This document shows positions 18,745 to 28,013 of a DNA stretch of 64,000 nucleotides, one piece after another. Both the position numbers and the translations under genes were made by a program. The notes beneath the pieces are model-generated. The model was given only the letters and a program-made list of their open reading frames with translations, was not told where the DNA came from and did no database searches. The stretch spans positions 124,001 to 188,000 of the forward strand of contig NZ_MVDI01000002.1 of NCBI RefSeq assembly GCF_002939305.1, in the 5' to 3' direction. Origin of the DNA: Chroococcidiopsis sp. TS-821. GTDB lineage: Bacteria > Cyanobacteriota > Cyanobacteriia > Cyanobacteriales > Chroococcidiopsidaceae. Every line of letters begins with the position of its first letter. The stretch's first letter is position 1.

Positions 18745-19276
18745 TCAAGCTGTGTAACGGTGAATTTTGTTAACAAAGTTAGGTAAATTTGCACCACGCT
18801 GTTGACTCAGAAGCTCTAGTAGCTCAGCAACGCTTAAGGAACGTTTTTTATATTTCTGAGATTGTTGTTGTAATATTTGAACTATTTTAGCTGGGTAGTC
18901 TGGGTATGCATCAAACAGTTCACAAAGAAAATTATCAGGCGACTGTGCTGTGATATTCCAAGGAGCTAAGGCATCGGTCTGAAAATCTGCAAGATTATGG
19001 GTTACGATAACTTGTGCATTCGCCATAACCGCAGCAGCAAGAACATGGCGATCTTTGGGATGATTCCTCATAGCCTCTTCGAGTTCCGCTGGTACTTCAA
19101 CCATTGCTTCTGGAAATGCTGCTTTCATCACCTGCTCAAGGTTTTTAGCTTTTTCAGCTGATATTTTTCTGGCAACAAGATTACTTATTGCTTCATCTAG
19201 AATATTTTGTGACCAATAGGGTTTATACAAAACCTGCTTCAGCTACAGACAACAAAGTTAGAACAACACTGAGCAT
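18745..19276 (-). pseudogene. Decayed PIN-domain toxin (VapC-like)
   Basis: The long frame (19230-18745) reads as the body of a PIN-domain protein: YKPYWSQNILDEA, then HPKDRHVLAAAV and VIVTHNLADF with two of the expected acidic residues. The frame lacks its start. The upstream piece MLSVVLTLLSVAEAGF (from ATG 19276) lies in another frame and would join YKPYWS if one G near 19224-19228 were removed. Even when joined, the N-terminal strand with the first catalytic Asp is absent, so nuclease activity is doubtful. The adjacent upstream gene is an excisionase-type antitoxin, the usual partner. It is most likely a dead toxin beside a surviving antitoxin. Confidence 0.7.
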
Positions 19277-19295
19277 AAGGTTTATAATCAGGTTT

Positions 19296-19712
19296 TTACT
19301 CGTTGTCCTCGTACAAGCCAGCCTCTTCGCTAATCTCGATTAGCTGCTGCAAGAGTTCACTTCGCTTACTGTCTCGCTGTTCTTTATATTGCATTAAATC
19401 TTGAAAACGTACCCGTCGGTGCGTTCCGACTTTGATATGCGGAATTTCTCCTTGTTCTAGTAGCTTGATGAGATATGGGCGTGAAACATTGAGCAGATCT
19501 GCGGCTTGTTGCGTTGTCAATTCTTGCTCTTGAGAAACTATCGTAATCGATTGACCTGCTTTCATCGCTTCGATGACTTGACGTAAAACTTGATAAGTCG
19601 ATTCAGAAATAAGAATTTCTTCTCCTTTAGGACTGACAAGCTTTGCGGTAGGTGTATGATTTAGCTGCTGAGAATGTACAACTACATCTGTTGGAACGTT
19701 GTGGCTTAACAT
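19296..19712 (-). CDS. Excisionase/MerR-type antitoxin of a PIN module
   Basis: A 138-residue DNA-binding protein from the ATG at 19712; longer in-frame starts run antisense into the FAD oxidoreductase gene and are rejected. The helix-turn-helix core is LTTQQAADLLNVSRPYLIKL followed by HIKVGTHRRVRFQDL, typical of helix_turn_helix_17/excisionase-like antitoxins upstream of PIN toxins. It should bind its own promoter and the toxin. The stop is 20 bases from the remnant toxin start. The toxin is disrupted, so this gene may now act only as a repressor. Confidence 0.8.
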   Translation of the reverse strand: MLSHNVPTDVVVHSQQLNHTPTAKLVSPKGEEILISESTYQVLRQVIEAMKAGQSITIVSQEQELTTQQAADLLNVSRPYLIKLLEQGEIPHIKVGTHRRVRFQDLMQYKEQRDSKRSELLQQLIEISEEAGLYEDNE

Positions 19713-19774
19713 AATAATTTGTGTGAAATCCTGTTCGCCTATCGTAATACATAAACGCAATATCCGAAATAAGC

Positions 19775-21484
19775 ATGCAAATATTAACAGCCGATGTGTT
19801 GGTGGTGGGGGGTGGTACGGGTGGAACCGCTGCGGCGATCGCATCAGCGCGACGCGGTGCAAAAACAATCTTAGTCAGTGAATTTCCTTGGTTAGGCGGA
19901 ATGCTTACATCAGCTGGGGTATCTGCGCCGGACGGTAATGAGTTAGAAGCGTTTCAAACAGGGCTTTGGGGCGCGTTCTTAAAGGAATTACAGCAACGAC
20001 ATGGAGGATTAGATCGTAGTTGGGTCAGTTTTTTCAGCTACGATCCGCGCGTAGGAGCGCAGATTTTTGCCGAGTGGGTGCAAGCATTACCCAATTTGCA
20101 TTGGATTCGTGGCGAAGTGCCTTTAGAAGTTTATTACCAAGGCGGTTGTATTACTGGCGTTCGCTTTCGCGAGTTCGCGGTGACAGCAAAAATCACTCTT
20201 GATGCTACCGAATTGGGAGATATCCTTGCCTTAGCTGATGTTCCTTATCGCTGGGGTTGGGAATTGCAGTCAGAGTGGAACGAACCAAGTGCGCCAGTAA
20301 AACCTAACGCTTTAACCGCACAATACCCAGTTCAAGCACCGACTTGGGTTGTCATCATGCAAGATTATAGTACAGACATTGCACCAGAAATTGCACCCGC
20401 ACCCAATTACGATGCATCAAAGTTTAGTCGTGCGTGGGAAAACTACGGTGTAGAGCAATTTTTAAACTACGGGCGCTTACCAGAAAATCGATTTATGATT
20501 AACTGGCCGATCCATGGTAATGATTACGGTGTAGGAGTAGAACGTTTAATTGCATCAAAAACCGCACAAAACGAGTTTCTGCAAGAGTGTTTTTGGCACA
20601 GTCAAAATTTCGCTTACTTTATTCAATCGCAAATCGGTTGTCGTTATGGTTTGGCGGATGTTTTTGATACAGGTTTGGCGATGCATCCTTACTACCGAGA
20701 AAGTCGTCGTGTCATCGGGTTAGATACCGTACGCGAACAGGATATCTTACCAATACCAACAGGACAAGTTGCTGCTTTTAAACCTGATGCGATCGCCTTT
20801 GGTAACTACCCAAACGATCATCATTATCCTGGTTTTGAGTTTCCCCTCACCCCCAAATCAATACGTTGGGGCGGGCGTTGGACAGGAACGCCGTTTACAA
20901 TTCCTTACGGTTGTTTGATTCCCGCAACTATTGATGGATTATTAGTATGTGAGAAGAATATCTCTGTATCGCATATTGCCAATGGCGCAACTCGCTTGCA
21001 ACCCGTTGTTATGGGAATTGGACAAGCGGCGGGTACGGCTGCTGCTTTGTGTGTGGAACAGGGGTGTCAACCCCGCGAATTAGCGGTGAGAACTTTACAA
21101 GAAGCATTACTTGCACAAAAAGCGGCGATCGCTCCTTTGTTTAATCTTCCGCCACAACATCCTGATTGGTTGTATTGGCAAAAATATTACTTAGATAATC
21201 CAGAAAAATACCCAGTTGATGGCAATTGCCCATGTGCTGTATATCAAGATATTCCATCAGATAATACAACCAAATTTTCGGGAACTTTTTACAAACATGA
21301 TACGCAAAATTATACTATAAGAATTGACTCACCTACGGAATTTTGCGGTAGTTGGATATTAGTAACATTGCGATCGCACGTCAACCATCAGCTAGAAACT
21401 TACCCGAATAATTCACCAATCGAGGTGTCTGGAAGAATAAATTATGCTGGTAAATGGCTGCTAGTCCAAAGTATTCATACTTGA
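19775..21484 (+). CDS. FAD-dependent oxidoreductase
   Basis: A 569-residue protein with an N-terminal dinucleotide motif VVGGGTGGTAAAIASARRG (residues 10-28), then FPWLGGMLTSAG, the FAD_oxidored pattern. A late segment SHIANGATRLQPVVMGIGQA is characteristic of this family and closes the flavin site. About 130 C-terminal residues form an extra domain of unknown role. The substrate is not known; relatives are found near polysaccharide or xanthan-lyase-like functions. The last bases overlap the stop of the convergent DUF92 gene by 10 bases. Confidence 0.85.
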   Translation: MQILTADVLVVGGGTGGTAAAIASARRGAKTILVSEFPWLGGMLTSAGVSAPDGNELEAFQTGLWGAFLKELQQRHGGLDRSWVSFFSYDPRVGAQIFAEWVQALPNLHWIRGEVPLEVYYQGGCITGVRFREFAVTAKITLDATELGDILALADVPYRWGWELQSEWNEPSAPVKPNALTAQYPVQAPTWVVIMQDYSTDIAPEIAPAPNYDASKFSRAWENYGVEQFLNYGRLPENRFMINWPIHGNDYGVGVERLIASKTAQNEFLQECFWHSQNFAYFIQSQIGCRYGLADVFDTGLAMHPYYRESRRVIGLDTVREQDILPIPTGQVAAFKPDAIAFGNYPNDHHYPGFEFPLTPKSIRWGGRWTGTPFTIPYGCLIPATIDGLLVCEKNISVSHIANGATRLQPVVMGIGQAAGTAAALCVEQGCQPRELAVRTLQEALLAQKAAIAPLFNLPPQHPDWLYWQKYYLDNPEKYPVDGNCPCAVYQDIPSDNTTKFSGTFYKHDTQNYTIRIDSPTEFCGSWILVTLRSHVNHQLETYPNNSPIEVSGRINYAGKWLLVQSIHT

Positions 21485-22242
21485 TGCCATAGCAGTGCTA
21501 GTAGAATAGCTGCGATCGCACCAATCAACGTATTCAAAACATTGACTAATTCATTCGTTAGCCAGTCAAACTTGTTTTGTAGTGTCGCCCCAATTACGCT
21601 TTCCAAGTTCGTCGCGACAAACGCCGCCGCAATACAAAAAACAACTCCGAGTAAATCAATTAAACCCACACCCCAACCAACAAACGCGATCGCCCCCGAA
21701 GCAACTACGCCTGCTAACGTTCCTTCTAAAGATACTGCGCCTTCTGTACCGCGCGGGACAGGTTGAAGATTCGTAATTAAAAATGTTCTTTTACCGTATG
21801 CTTTCCCGACTTCACTTGCACAAGTATCAGAAAGTTTAGTGCTAAAACTCGCAACGTAGCCGAGTAACAGTAGCGATGCAATAAAGCGATCTCCTCCTAA
21901 TGCAGAAACAACCAGAGTTCCTAAGGTACACAACGTACCAGTTAAAGCGGAACCCCAAACATTTTCAGGTCCTCGCGCGCCGGATCGCTTTTCGGCAATT
22001 CCTGCGGCTTCTTTTTGTGCCATACCGAGGCGCGTCGCTGCTGAACCGACAAGAAAATAAAACATCACTACAACGTAGCCTTGCCAACCCAAAGTTCCCC
22101 AGATGAGAACACCGAGTACCCACGCATGGAATAACCCCGCAGGCGTTAACAGTTTTTTCGGTACAATCCAAGCAATTGCTAGCAAAAGTGTGTTTAAACC
22201 CACTGCAACGAGCCAGGGATTAAGCGAATAAGTATATAGCAT
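21475..22242 (-). CDS. DUF92 / VTE6-like membrane kinase
   Basis: A 255-residue polytopic membrane protein of the TIGR00297/DUF92 family. Conserved segments include RSGARGPENVWGSALTG, SFSTKLSDTCASEVGKAYGK and RGTEGAVSLEGTLAG, with about six or seven hydrophobic helices. The plant homologue VTE6 is phytyl-phosphate kinase, which with phytol kinase recycles phytol for tocopherol and phylloquinone. A similar role in this cyanobacterium is inferred from family membership. It starts at ATG 22242. Confidence 0.85.
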   Translation of the reverse strand: MLYTYSLNPWLVAVGLNTLLLAIAWIVPKKLLTPAGLFHAWVLGVLIWGTLGWQGYVVVMFYFLVGSAATRLGMAQKEAAGIAEKRSGARGPENVWGSALTGTLCTLGTLVVSALGGDRFIASLLLLGYVASFSTKLSDTCASEVGKAYGKRTFLITNLQPVPRGTEGAVSLEGTLAGVVASGAIAFVGWGVGLIDLLGVVFCIAAAFVATNLESVIGATLQNKFDWLTNELVNVLNTLIGAIAAILLALLWHQV

Positions 22243-22269
22243 CTACTTTGACTCTCTGATACACGCGCC

Positions 22270-22707
22270 ATGAATCAAACTTTATTTCATCTTGCCTTTC
22301 CCGTCACCGATATTGCGCAAGCAAAAGCATACTATGTTGATGGTTTAGGATGTATTCCTGGTCGTGAAAATAAGCACGCCTTAATCCTCAATTTATACGG
22401 TCATCAGTTAGTTGCCCACTTAACGAAAGAGCCTGTGTCTCCCCAAAAAGGCATTTATCCAAGGCATTTCGGCATTATCTTCACCTCAGAAACTGACTGG
22501 AAAGATTTGTTAGAAAGAGCACGCGCCAAAAAACTAGTCTTTCGCGAAGAAGCTAAACATCGTTTTCCCAACTCGCCTTTAGAACATCGCACCTTCTTTT
22601 TAGAAGACCCGTTCTACAACTTGATGGAATATAAGTATTACCGCTATTCTGAAGCCGTTTTTGGCAGTTCAGATTATGGTTCGATTGGCGATACTCCTGC
22701 GTCTTAA
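22270..22707 (+). CDS. VOC family (glyoxalase-like) protein
   Basis: A 145-residue vicinal-oxygen-chelate fold protein: LFHLAFPVTDIAQAKAYYVD supplies the first metal His, PRHFGIIF the second, and FYNLMEYKYY the Glu. It may be a dioxygenase-like or lyase-like metal enzyme; the substrate cannot be told. A GCAGAGG-type repeat cluster begins 13 bases after its stop and separates it from the convergent purQ. Confidence 0.85.
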   Translation: MNQTLFHLAFPVTDIAQAKAYYVDGLGCIPGRENKHALILNLYGHQLVAHLTKEPVSPQKGIYPRHFGIIFTSETDWKDLLERARAKKLVFREEAKHRFPNSPLEHRTFFLEDPFYNLMEYKYYRYSEAVFGSSDYGSIGDTPAS

Positions 22708-22720
22708 GAAGCTTCAGGTG

Positions 22721-22858
22721 TAGAGGAAGCAGAGGACGCAGAGGTGCAGAGGACGCAGAGGGGCAGAGGGGCAGAGGACGCAGAGGGGCAGAGGAAGAAT
22801 AGTGTTTTATATAACTCATCACTCACCACTAACTAATAGCCACTCTTTCACTCATTCT
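22721..22858 (+). repeat. Compound repeat: GCAGAGG heptamers plus ACTCA-rich tail
   Basis: From 22721 to 22800 the DNA is built of close variants of GCAGAGG separated by A, GAC or GG, then continues with ATAACTCATCACTCACCAC and CCACTCTTTCACTCA. The same two-part arrangement occurs at 24401-24505. Both lie between convergent genes. Such short tandem repeats are common in heterocystous and related cyanobacteria. Confidence 0.75.
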
Positions 22859-23506
22859 TATCCCCTTAAATAGCCCTAAACCATCAGTGTTACCCAGCAC
22901 AGGATCGGCGGCGCGTTCGGGGTGCGGCATCATGCCGATGACGTTACCCTTAGCGTTGCAAATACCTGCAATGTTGTTGATTGAGCCATTCGGATTTTCA
23001 CCGTGATAGCGAAAGATGACTTGATTGTTGTCTTCGAGTTGTTTTATAGTGTCTTCATTAGCATAGAATTGCCCCTCGCCGTGCGCGATTGGTAGAGTAA
23101 TAATCTCTCCTTGAGTATAGTTTTGCGTCCATGGTAAATCAGTGCGTTCGACTCGGAGCGGAACGCGATCGCAAATAAAGTGCAAATCGCGGTTGCGGAT
23201 TAACGCACCTGGTAATAATCCCGCTTCCGTCAAAACTTGAAAACCATTGCAAATTCCCAAAACAAACTTACCTTGCTCCGCGTGCTTAACAACTTGTTGC
23301 ATCACCGGCGAAAAACGGGCGATCGCACCACAGCGGAGATAATCGCCATAGCTAAAGCCGCCAGGAATAATGACGACATCAAGATCGCTAATATCCGTTT
23401 CTTCGTGCCATACCATCCGCGTTGGCTGCTGCAACACGTCGCGCGTGACATACGCAACATCGCGATCGCAATTCGACCCTGGAAACACGACAATTCCAAA
23501 TTTCAC
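22829..23506 (-). CDS. purQ: Phosphoribosylformylglycinamidine synthase subunit PurQ
   Basis: A 225-residue glutaminase subunit of FGAM synthase (purine pathway step 4). The class I amidotransferase triad is visible: nucleophile Cys in [10 protein letters not shown] and the His/Glu pair in [10 protein letters not shown]-terminal [14 protein letters not shown] is typical. It provides ammonia to PurL, which is not in the window. Its start overlaps the purS stop by four bases (ATGA), so the two are co-translated. Confidence 0.96.
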   Translation of the reverse strand: MKFGIVVFPGSNCDRDVAYVTRDVLQQPTRMVWHEETDISDLDVVIIPGGFSYGDYLRCGAIARFSPVMQQVVKHAEQGKFVLGICNGFQVLTEAGLLPGALIRNRDLHFICDRVPLRVERTDLPWTQNYTQGEIITLPIAHGEGQFYANEDTIKQLEDNNQVIFRYHGENPNGSINNIAGICNAKGNVIGMMPHPERAADPVLGNTDGLGLFKGIRMSERVAIS

Positions 23507-23772
23507 ACTGATACTTCCTCTCGTTCAACTAAATCAAAGCGATAGTTTTCAATCACAGGGTTAGCTAGTAGCTGATCGCAAATCGTATTTAACTGCCGCC
23601 GTGCGCTATCCTCATCCTGGGCACTTAAACGAAGTTCAATATACTTACCAATTCGCACCTGCTCAACCGTATCGTAACCCATATGCTGTAAACCAGACAC
23701 AACAGCTGTGCCAGCAGGATCGAGAACCGAGGGTCGCAGAGTAACATAGATATAAGCTTGATATTTTCGCAT
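23503..23772 (-). CDS. purS: FGAM synthase subunit PurS
   Basis: An 89-residue PurS protein: the first strand [18 protein letters not shown] and [18 protein letters not shown] are diagnostic. PurS dimers bridge PurQ and PurL in the FGAM synthase complex. It is first in a purS-purQ operon with a 4-base overlap. It starts at ATG 23772. Confidence 0.96.
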   Translation of the reverse strand: MRKYQAYIYVTLRPSVLDPAGTAVVSGLQHMGYDTVEQVRIGKYIELRLSAQDEDSARRQLNTICDQLLANPVIENYRFDLVEREEVSV

Positions 23773-23885
23773 CGCTTAGTTTTTCTTGAACCAATGCCAC
23801 AAAAGATGATCCTACCGTCTTCGTTCTATTTCTGATGTAAAAACTCAGCTATTGATAACTGAATTGCCGAGTTGCTAACTGCGTC

Positions 23886-23906
23886 TATACTTCATAGTAA
23901 AGTATA
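23886..23906. promoter_or_regulatory. Inverted repeat between purS and zur
   Basis: TATACTT and AAGTATA face each other across a 7-base gap in the divergent purS/zur spacer, about 90 bases ahead of zur. It could be an operator. It does not resemble the known Zur consensus. Confidence 0.3.
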
Positions 23907-23996
23907 GTTATGACTCGCGTATCGGTTTGAGCTAGCTTATGAAAATCTCCAAGTTTGATTTTTAGATAAGAAAATACCGTAAGTGTATAAGTGTCT

Positions 23997-24404
23997 ATGA
24001 AAGCCGAACGCACTCGCAGTCAGGAGCGAATTTTAAAATTGCTCAAAAGCCTCAATAAAGCAATTTCTGCTCAAGATATTTATGTAGAATTACGCAATCG
24101 CAACCAAAGCGTGGGGCTTGCGACTGTATATCGCGCCTTAGAAGCCTTAAAACTTGAAGGCGCAGTGCAAGTGCGGACATTAGCTTCTGGCGAATCGCTT
24201 TATAGTTCTGTGCAGCAAGATAAGCACCATTTAACTTGTTTGCAGTGTGGCAGATCGATTGCTATCAATCAATGCCCTGTACACGAGCTAGAAACTCAAT
24301 TGCATCAAGCTCATCAGTTTAAAATTTTCTACCACACTTTGGAATTTTTTGGACTATGCAATCAGTGTCAGATAGCCCAAGCTGCGGGTGTTGGTGCGGA
24401 GTAG
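23997..24404 (+). CDS. zur: Fur-family regulator, FurB/Zur type
   Basis: A 135-residue Fur-family repressor. The winged helix contains AISAQDIYVELRNRNQSVG and LATVYRALEALKLEG. Structural zinc is held by two CxxC motifs (CLQCG and CNQCQ), and HHLTCL starts the metal-sensing region. The sequence pattern is closest to the FurB/Zur branch of cyanobacteria, which represses zinc uptake genes when zinc is sufficient; PerR or Fur are the alternatives. The ATG at 23997 is preferred over the GTG at 23991. No zinc transporter gene is adjacent. Confidence 0.8.
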   Translation: MKAERTRSQERILKLLKSLNKAISAQDIYVELRNRNQSVGLATVYRALEALKLEGAVQVRTLASGESLYSSVQQDKHHLTCLQCGRSIAINQCPVHELETQLHQAHQFKIFYHTLEFFGLCNQCQIAQAAGVGAE

Positions 24405-24505
24405 GAAGCAGAGGAAGCAGGGGAGCAGAGGAAGCAGAGGAAGAATTTAAATAACTCAAAACTCAACTCATCACTAGCTACTAACCACTAACCACTCTTG
24501 CACTC
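24401..24505 (+). repeat. Compound repeat, second copy
   Basis: GCAGAGGAA-type heptamers from the zur stop to 24445, followed by an ACTCA/ACTAACCAC-rich tail (about 24450-24505). It has the same architecture as 22721-22858 and also sits between convergent genes. The tail matches, inverted, the repeat after petM. Confidence 0.7.
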
Positions 24506-24509
24506 ACCC

Positions 24510-25493
24510 CTAGTTAGCGCGATCGCCATTCACCTGCGGTAAGTTATGCACACCATCTGACACAATCGAACGCATTCCTTCTATTGTGGCAGGGATACTG
24601 CGCGGATCCATAAACATGACTTTACTGCTATCGCTACTACCGATTTTTGTTCCCATGTCGAGATAATTCTGCGCGATTAAAAATTGCAGTGCTTCTCGCG
24701 CTTCCGGACTCGTTTGTAGCGTTTTTGTAATGATTTGTAATGCTTCAGCGGTGGCTTGGGCTTTGAGAACTTGCTGCTGGCGTTCGGCTTGGGCTTGTAG
24801 CACAATTGTTTTTTGGTGCGCCTCGGCTTGCAGGATTGTTGCTTTTTGTTGTGCCTCGGCTTCCAAGATTTGGGCTTCGGCTCTACCTCTAGCACTATTT
24901 ACCGCCGATTCGCGATCGCCTTCGGATGTCAAAATCGCCGCGCGTTTGCGTCGTTCAGCAGACATTTGCAATTCCATCGATTCTTGCACCGCAAGCGAAG
25001 GAATAATATCGCGTAGTTCTACCCGCGTGACTTTAACTCCCCACGGATCTGTGGCAATGTCTAAATCGCGTAGTAGTATTTCATTGATTTGGGCGCGGGC
25101 TGTAAACGTTTCATCTAGCTCTAATCTGCCCATTTCCGAGCGAATTTGCGTTAATACCAAATTCACCATTGCTGATTGCAGATTTTCTACTTTGTACCAA
25201 GCTTTCTCCATATCAACAATGCGCCAGTACACAACCGCATCGACTTCAATTGAGACGTTGTCGCGCGTGATGCACTTTTGTGGCGGAATGTCAAGAACTT
25301 TTTCACGAATTGTTTCGCGAAAAACAACTTTATCGACAAAGGGAAGAACAAAGTTCAACCCTGGTTCGAGTTTTTTATTGTAACTACCGAGTCTTTCTAC
25401 CAACGCTTCGTTACCTTGATTGATAACTTTCACCGAACCTGCTAAAGCAGAACCACCCAACGCTAAGGCGACAAGCAAAAATAATTCATTCAT
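24510..25493 (-). CDS. SPFH/stomatin-like protein (paraslipin)
   Basis: A 327-residue band-7 protein. An N-terminal hydrophobic segment ([17 protein letters not shown]) anchors it; the SPFH domain runs through [20 protein letters not shown] and [20 protein letters not shown] long Ala/Glu/Gln coiled coil follows ([20 protein letters not shown]), then a short C-terminal domain. It forms oligomeric membrane scaffolds. It follows an NfeD-like gene on the same strand, the standard partner in bacteria. Confidence 0.92.
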   Translation of the reverse strand: MNELFLLVALALGGSALAGSVKVINQGNEALVERLGSYNKKLEPGLNFVLPFVDKVVFRETIREKVLDIPPQKCITRDNVSIEVDAVVYWRIVDMEKAWYKVENLQSAMVNLVLTQIRSEMGRLELDETFTARAQINEILLRDLDIATDPWGVKVTRVELRDIIPSLAVQESMELQMSAERRKRAAILTSEGDRESAVNSARGRAEAQILEAEAQQKATILQAEAHQKTIVLQAQAERQQQVLKAQATAEALQIITKTLQTSPEAREALQFLIAQNYLDMGTKIGSSDSSKVMFMDPRSIPATIEGMRSIVSDGVHNLPQVNGDRAN

Positions 25494-25663
25494 GTTCTTT
25501 TCTGTTGACGATCAAGTTACTAAATCAGAAGGAAGTTAGAAGACGCTATGCAAACTTGCGATCGCATCCTCATAAACCGCGCAGAACTTCGGTGCAAAAA
25601 TACAATAGGTTTGTTTAGACTCTGTTGTAACACAGCAAAAACGATAAACTTTGCGTTTGCGAG

Positions 25664-26089
25664 CTAGTGCAACAGTTCTTCTGGAACAACAATCAAAGTC
25701 GTACCTTCACGGCGGACAACATAAACTTTTTGGGAAGGCGCGATCGCTAAATGTCGATCCTCACACCGCGCCCGCCAAGAATTTCCCTCATAAATCACTC
25801 TTCCATCTCTACCCGCGGGAATTTCAGTTAATGTTTCAGCAATATATGCATCTTGCAGTTTTTTCCGTTTGGGTATCAATAAACGGCGCGAGAGTAAAAT
25901 CAAAGCTGCTGACAGCCCCAACCACAAAAAAGCTTGTAAGCTCAATTGAGGAATTACTAATGACACTATTGCCACAACAAAGGCACTCAGCCCCATCATA
26001 AAAGCGACAAACGCCGTTGGTAGCACTAGTTCCATTAAGCAGAGAACTGCCCCTGCTATTAACCATAACAGCGTGACGTTTATCGGCAT
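25664..26089 (-). CDS. NfeD-like membrane protein
   Basis: A 141-residue short NfeD protein: two to three N-terminal membrane helices (LLWLIAGAVLCLMELVLP; FVAFMMGLSAFVVAIVSLVI; AFLWLGLSAALILL), then an OB-fold domain with GRDGRVIYEGNSWRA and VYVVRREGTTLIVVP. NfeD partners membrane SPFH proteins, and the SPFH gene follows 170 bases downstream. The protease domain of long NfeD forms is missing. Confidence 0.88.
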   Translation of the reverse strand: MPINVTLLWLIAGAVLCLMELVLPTAFVAFMMGLSAFVVAIVSLVIPQLSLQAFLWLGLSAALILLSRRLLIPKRKKLQDAYIAETLTEIPAGRDGRVIYEGNSWRARCEDRHLAIAPSQKVYVVRREGTTLIVVPEELLH

Positions 26090-26576
26090 CGTGGTGTTTA
26101 AATAGCTACCTACATACTAATCTACTGATTTAAGCACTTACTCAATCTGCTTCTCTTTAAACCACAATGGTTTCGTGCACTAGAACCGCTCGCGACTTCG
26201 AACTGTATCATTAATACCAATCTAACCTATGCTTTGCGCAATCAGGAGTGAGTTTAATTGAATTTAAAGGTTTTTTAAGCTGTCTGCGGCGGTATAAATA
26301 TCAAAGCTAGGAGTGAGGTAGCAAGTAGTTAGTTTTGCGTTTTGGAAAGCGCAACAAACTCAAAGAGGCATTTCTCAAAAATGTCTCAAACTTAATACTC
26401 AACACGCTCTCAAGCTTCCTTGACTTGCAATTTCTGACTCTGACTTCTCATTTATGGCTTAAAGTGTATAACAAGGGACAATCTTATGCAAAGATAAAGA
26501 GGTTGTCTGGAATAAGCAATTGTCTTGAATAATTTTGCATTGCTTCTTGAGAGGAGAACACTCTAATTATACGTCT
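26090..26576. other. Intergenic region upstream of ftrV
   Basis: 487 bases with no supported gene. A short open frame at 26335-26532 has no recognisable motif and shows no coding character. A small hairpin (TTGCG/CGCAA around 26334-26353) is present. The ftrV promoter is presumably here. Confidence 0.5.
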
Positions 26577-26801
26577 ATGAAAGTTGGCGATCGCGTCCGC
26601 GTTAAAGAATCAGTCATCGTTTACCATCATCCCGAACATCGCGGTGAACCTTTCGATCTCAAAGGCTTAGAAGGCGAGATTGTAGGCTTTGCTAACGAAT
26701 GGCAAGGCAAACCAATCAGTGCTAATTTGCCAATTCAAGTCCAGTTTACTAAAAAGTTTAAAGCGCATCTACGCGAAACTGAAATTGAGGTTCTATCCTA
26801 G
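26577..26801 (+). CDS. ftrV: Ferredoxin-thioredoxin reductase variable chain
   Basis: A 74-residue SH3-like subunit: MKVGDRVRVKESVIVYHHPE, FDLKGLEGEIVGF and FKAHLRETEIEVL are diagnostic. It stabilises the catalytic [4Fe-4S] chain (ftrC, not in the window) and helps dock ferredoxin and thioredoxin in light-dependent redox control. The ATG at 26577 is chosen: the 14 upstream in-frame codons are not conserved, and the length from here is normal. Confidence 0.93.
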   Translation: MKVGDRVRVKESVIVYHHPEHRGEPFDLKGLEGEIVGFANEWQGKPISANLPIQVQFTKKFKAHLRETEIEVLS

Positions 26802-26840
26802 TTCGGCTCGTGGCTAAGGACGATGGCGATGATTCGTTAT

Positions 26841-27068
26841 CTAGCTCCTTGCCCGACGAAACCAACTAAAAATATTGAGTTCGCGCCGCATTTGCTCTAA
26901 TTCTTGTTTATGGCATTCGGCTGTGGTAAAATACCAATCACAGTGTTGTTGCAACTCTGTGCGTATTTGCACTTCCTGATAAAATTGACGTGTCGCTTGG
27001 TAAGTCGCAAAGATTTCTTGTGTTTCTGGTGGCGGCAGTGGGATAATGTAGTGAAACTGGTTAGCCAT
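26841..27068 (-). CDS. Small conserved hypothetical protein
   Basis: A 75-residue soluble protein, MANQFHYIIPLPPPETQEIF, then helix-forming FYQEVQIRTELQQHCDWYFT and a basic end WFRRARS. No domain is recognised. Codon use and a position free of other genes support it. It is convergent with ftrV. Confidence 0.55.
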   Translation of the reverse strand: MANQFHYIIPLPPPETQEIFATYQATRQFYQEVQIRTELQQHCDWYFTTAECHKQELEQMRRELNIFSWFRRARS

Positions 27069-27165
27069 GAGTTGAGCAAAAGTCGTCTTGCTGCAATTAT
27101 AGCGATCGCGACATAGAGAAATTTGTGTCTAAATGCATAATTTAGTAGCACTGTTGCCTATCGCC

Positions 27166-27954
27166 TTACAACCAACCGCGTAAACGATAGATAAGTAAAC
27201 CAACATATTCTTTCAAAGCCCGAGTAGACTGATGCAATCGCTCGGCTTCTGGTAGTAAATTTAACAGTTTAGCTTCAGTTGAATTACCAGCATATTGCAT
27301 ATCGCCACTTGACAAAAAATCGGTAGGCGCTGGAATAGCTGCAATTTTAAGTTTGTTAAAGATAGCAAGCGATCGCGGCATATGCATTGCAGAAGTAACA
27401 AGTAATACTCGATTAAACTGACGCGCTTGCAGAATTTTTTTGACATTAACTGCATTTTCGTAGGTATTGAGCGAGTCTGGTTCTTGAATAATTGCCGATT
27501 CTGGTACGCCCAACTGCTGCATCACAATTGCCATATCAGCAGATTCCGATGAACCAGCAGCACCACTCCAATCGATCCGCCCACCGCTAAGAATCACAAA
27601 AGGCGCTTTTTTTTGATGATACAACTGCGCCGCATAAAACATGCGATCGCTTTCTTCAGATAAGTCGACAGAAGGGCGCGGCGGAAATGCAGGCTTAGTA
27701 GCACCGCCCAAAACGACGATGGCGTCAGCATTAGGTAATTCCTGCGGAATATTTTGAAATTCGAGCGATCGCACTAAAGAGCGCGAAACCCAGCCGTTAC
27801 TCGCCAATAACAAAACGACAAGGGCTATAGTTAATGCAGTGGAGGCTTGACGCGGTTTTTTCCACAACGTCACTAGCGCAAATACGATTAAAATACACGC
27901 CAATCCTAGCGGATAGAAAAATAATGGTAATAACTTTGATAAATACAAAAACAT
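27166..27954 (-). CDS. YdcF/ElyC/SanA-family membrane protein (DUF218)
   Basis: A 262-residue protein with two N-terminal membrane helices (about 5-28 and 37-55) and a DUF218 domain: AIVVLGGATKP, FVILSGGRIDWSG, SLNTYENAVNVKKIL and VLLVTSAMHMPRSL. Related proteins (ElyC, SanA) affect envelope integrity and peptidoglycan/lipid-carrier metabolism in Escherichia coli; the activity is not established. It is monocistronic. Confidence 0.87.
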   Translation of the reverse strand: MFLYLSKLLPLFFYPLGLACILIVFALVTLWKKPRQASTALTIALVVLLLASNGWVSRSLVRSLEFQNIPQELPNADAIVVLGGATKPAFPPRPSVDLSEESDRMFYAAQLYHQKKAPFVILSGGRIDWSGAAGSSESADMAIVMQQLGVPESAIIQEPDSLNTYENAVNVKKILQARQFNRVLLVTSAMHMPRSLAIFNKLKIAAIPAPTDFLSSGDMQYAGNSTEAKLLNLLPEAERLHQSTRALKEYVGLLIYRLRGWL

Positions 27955-28013
27955 CCTTGTTCACTGATTGCGTCAGGTTCAGTAACAAGAATAAACGCTA
28001 AATCTGTAAGTAA

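Noticed and set aside
24730-25383. A 217-codon plus-strand frame
   Set aside because: It is antisense to the SPFH gene, follows its codon pattern in reverse and has no recognisable domain.
26335-26532. A 65-codon frame upstream of ftrV
   Set aside because: No ribosome binding site, no motif, low-complexity AT-rich codons.
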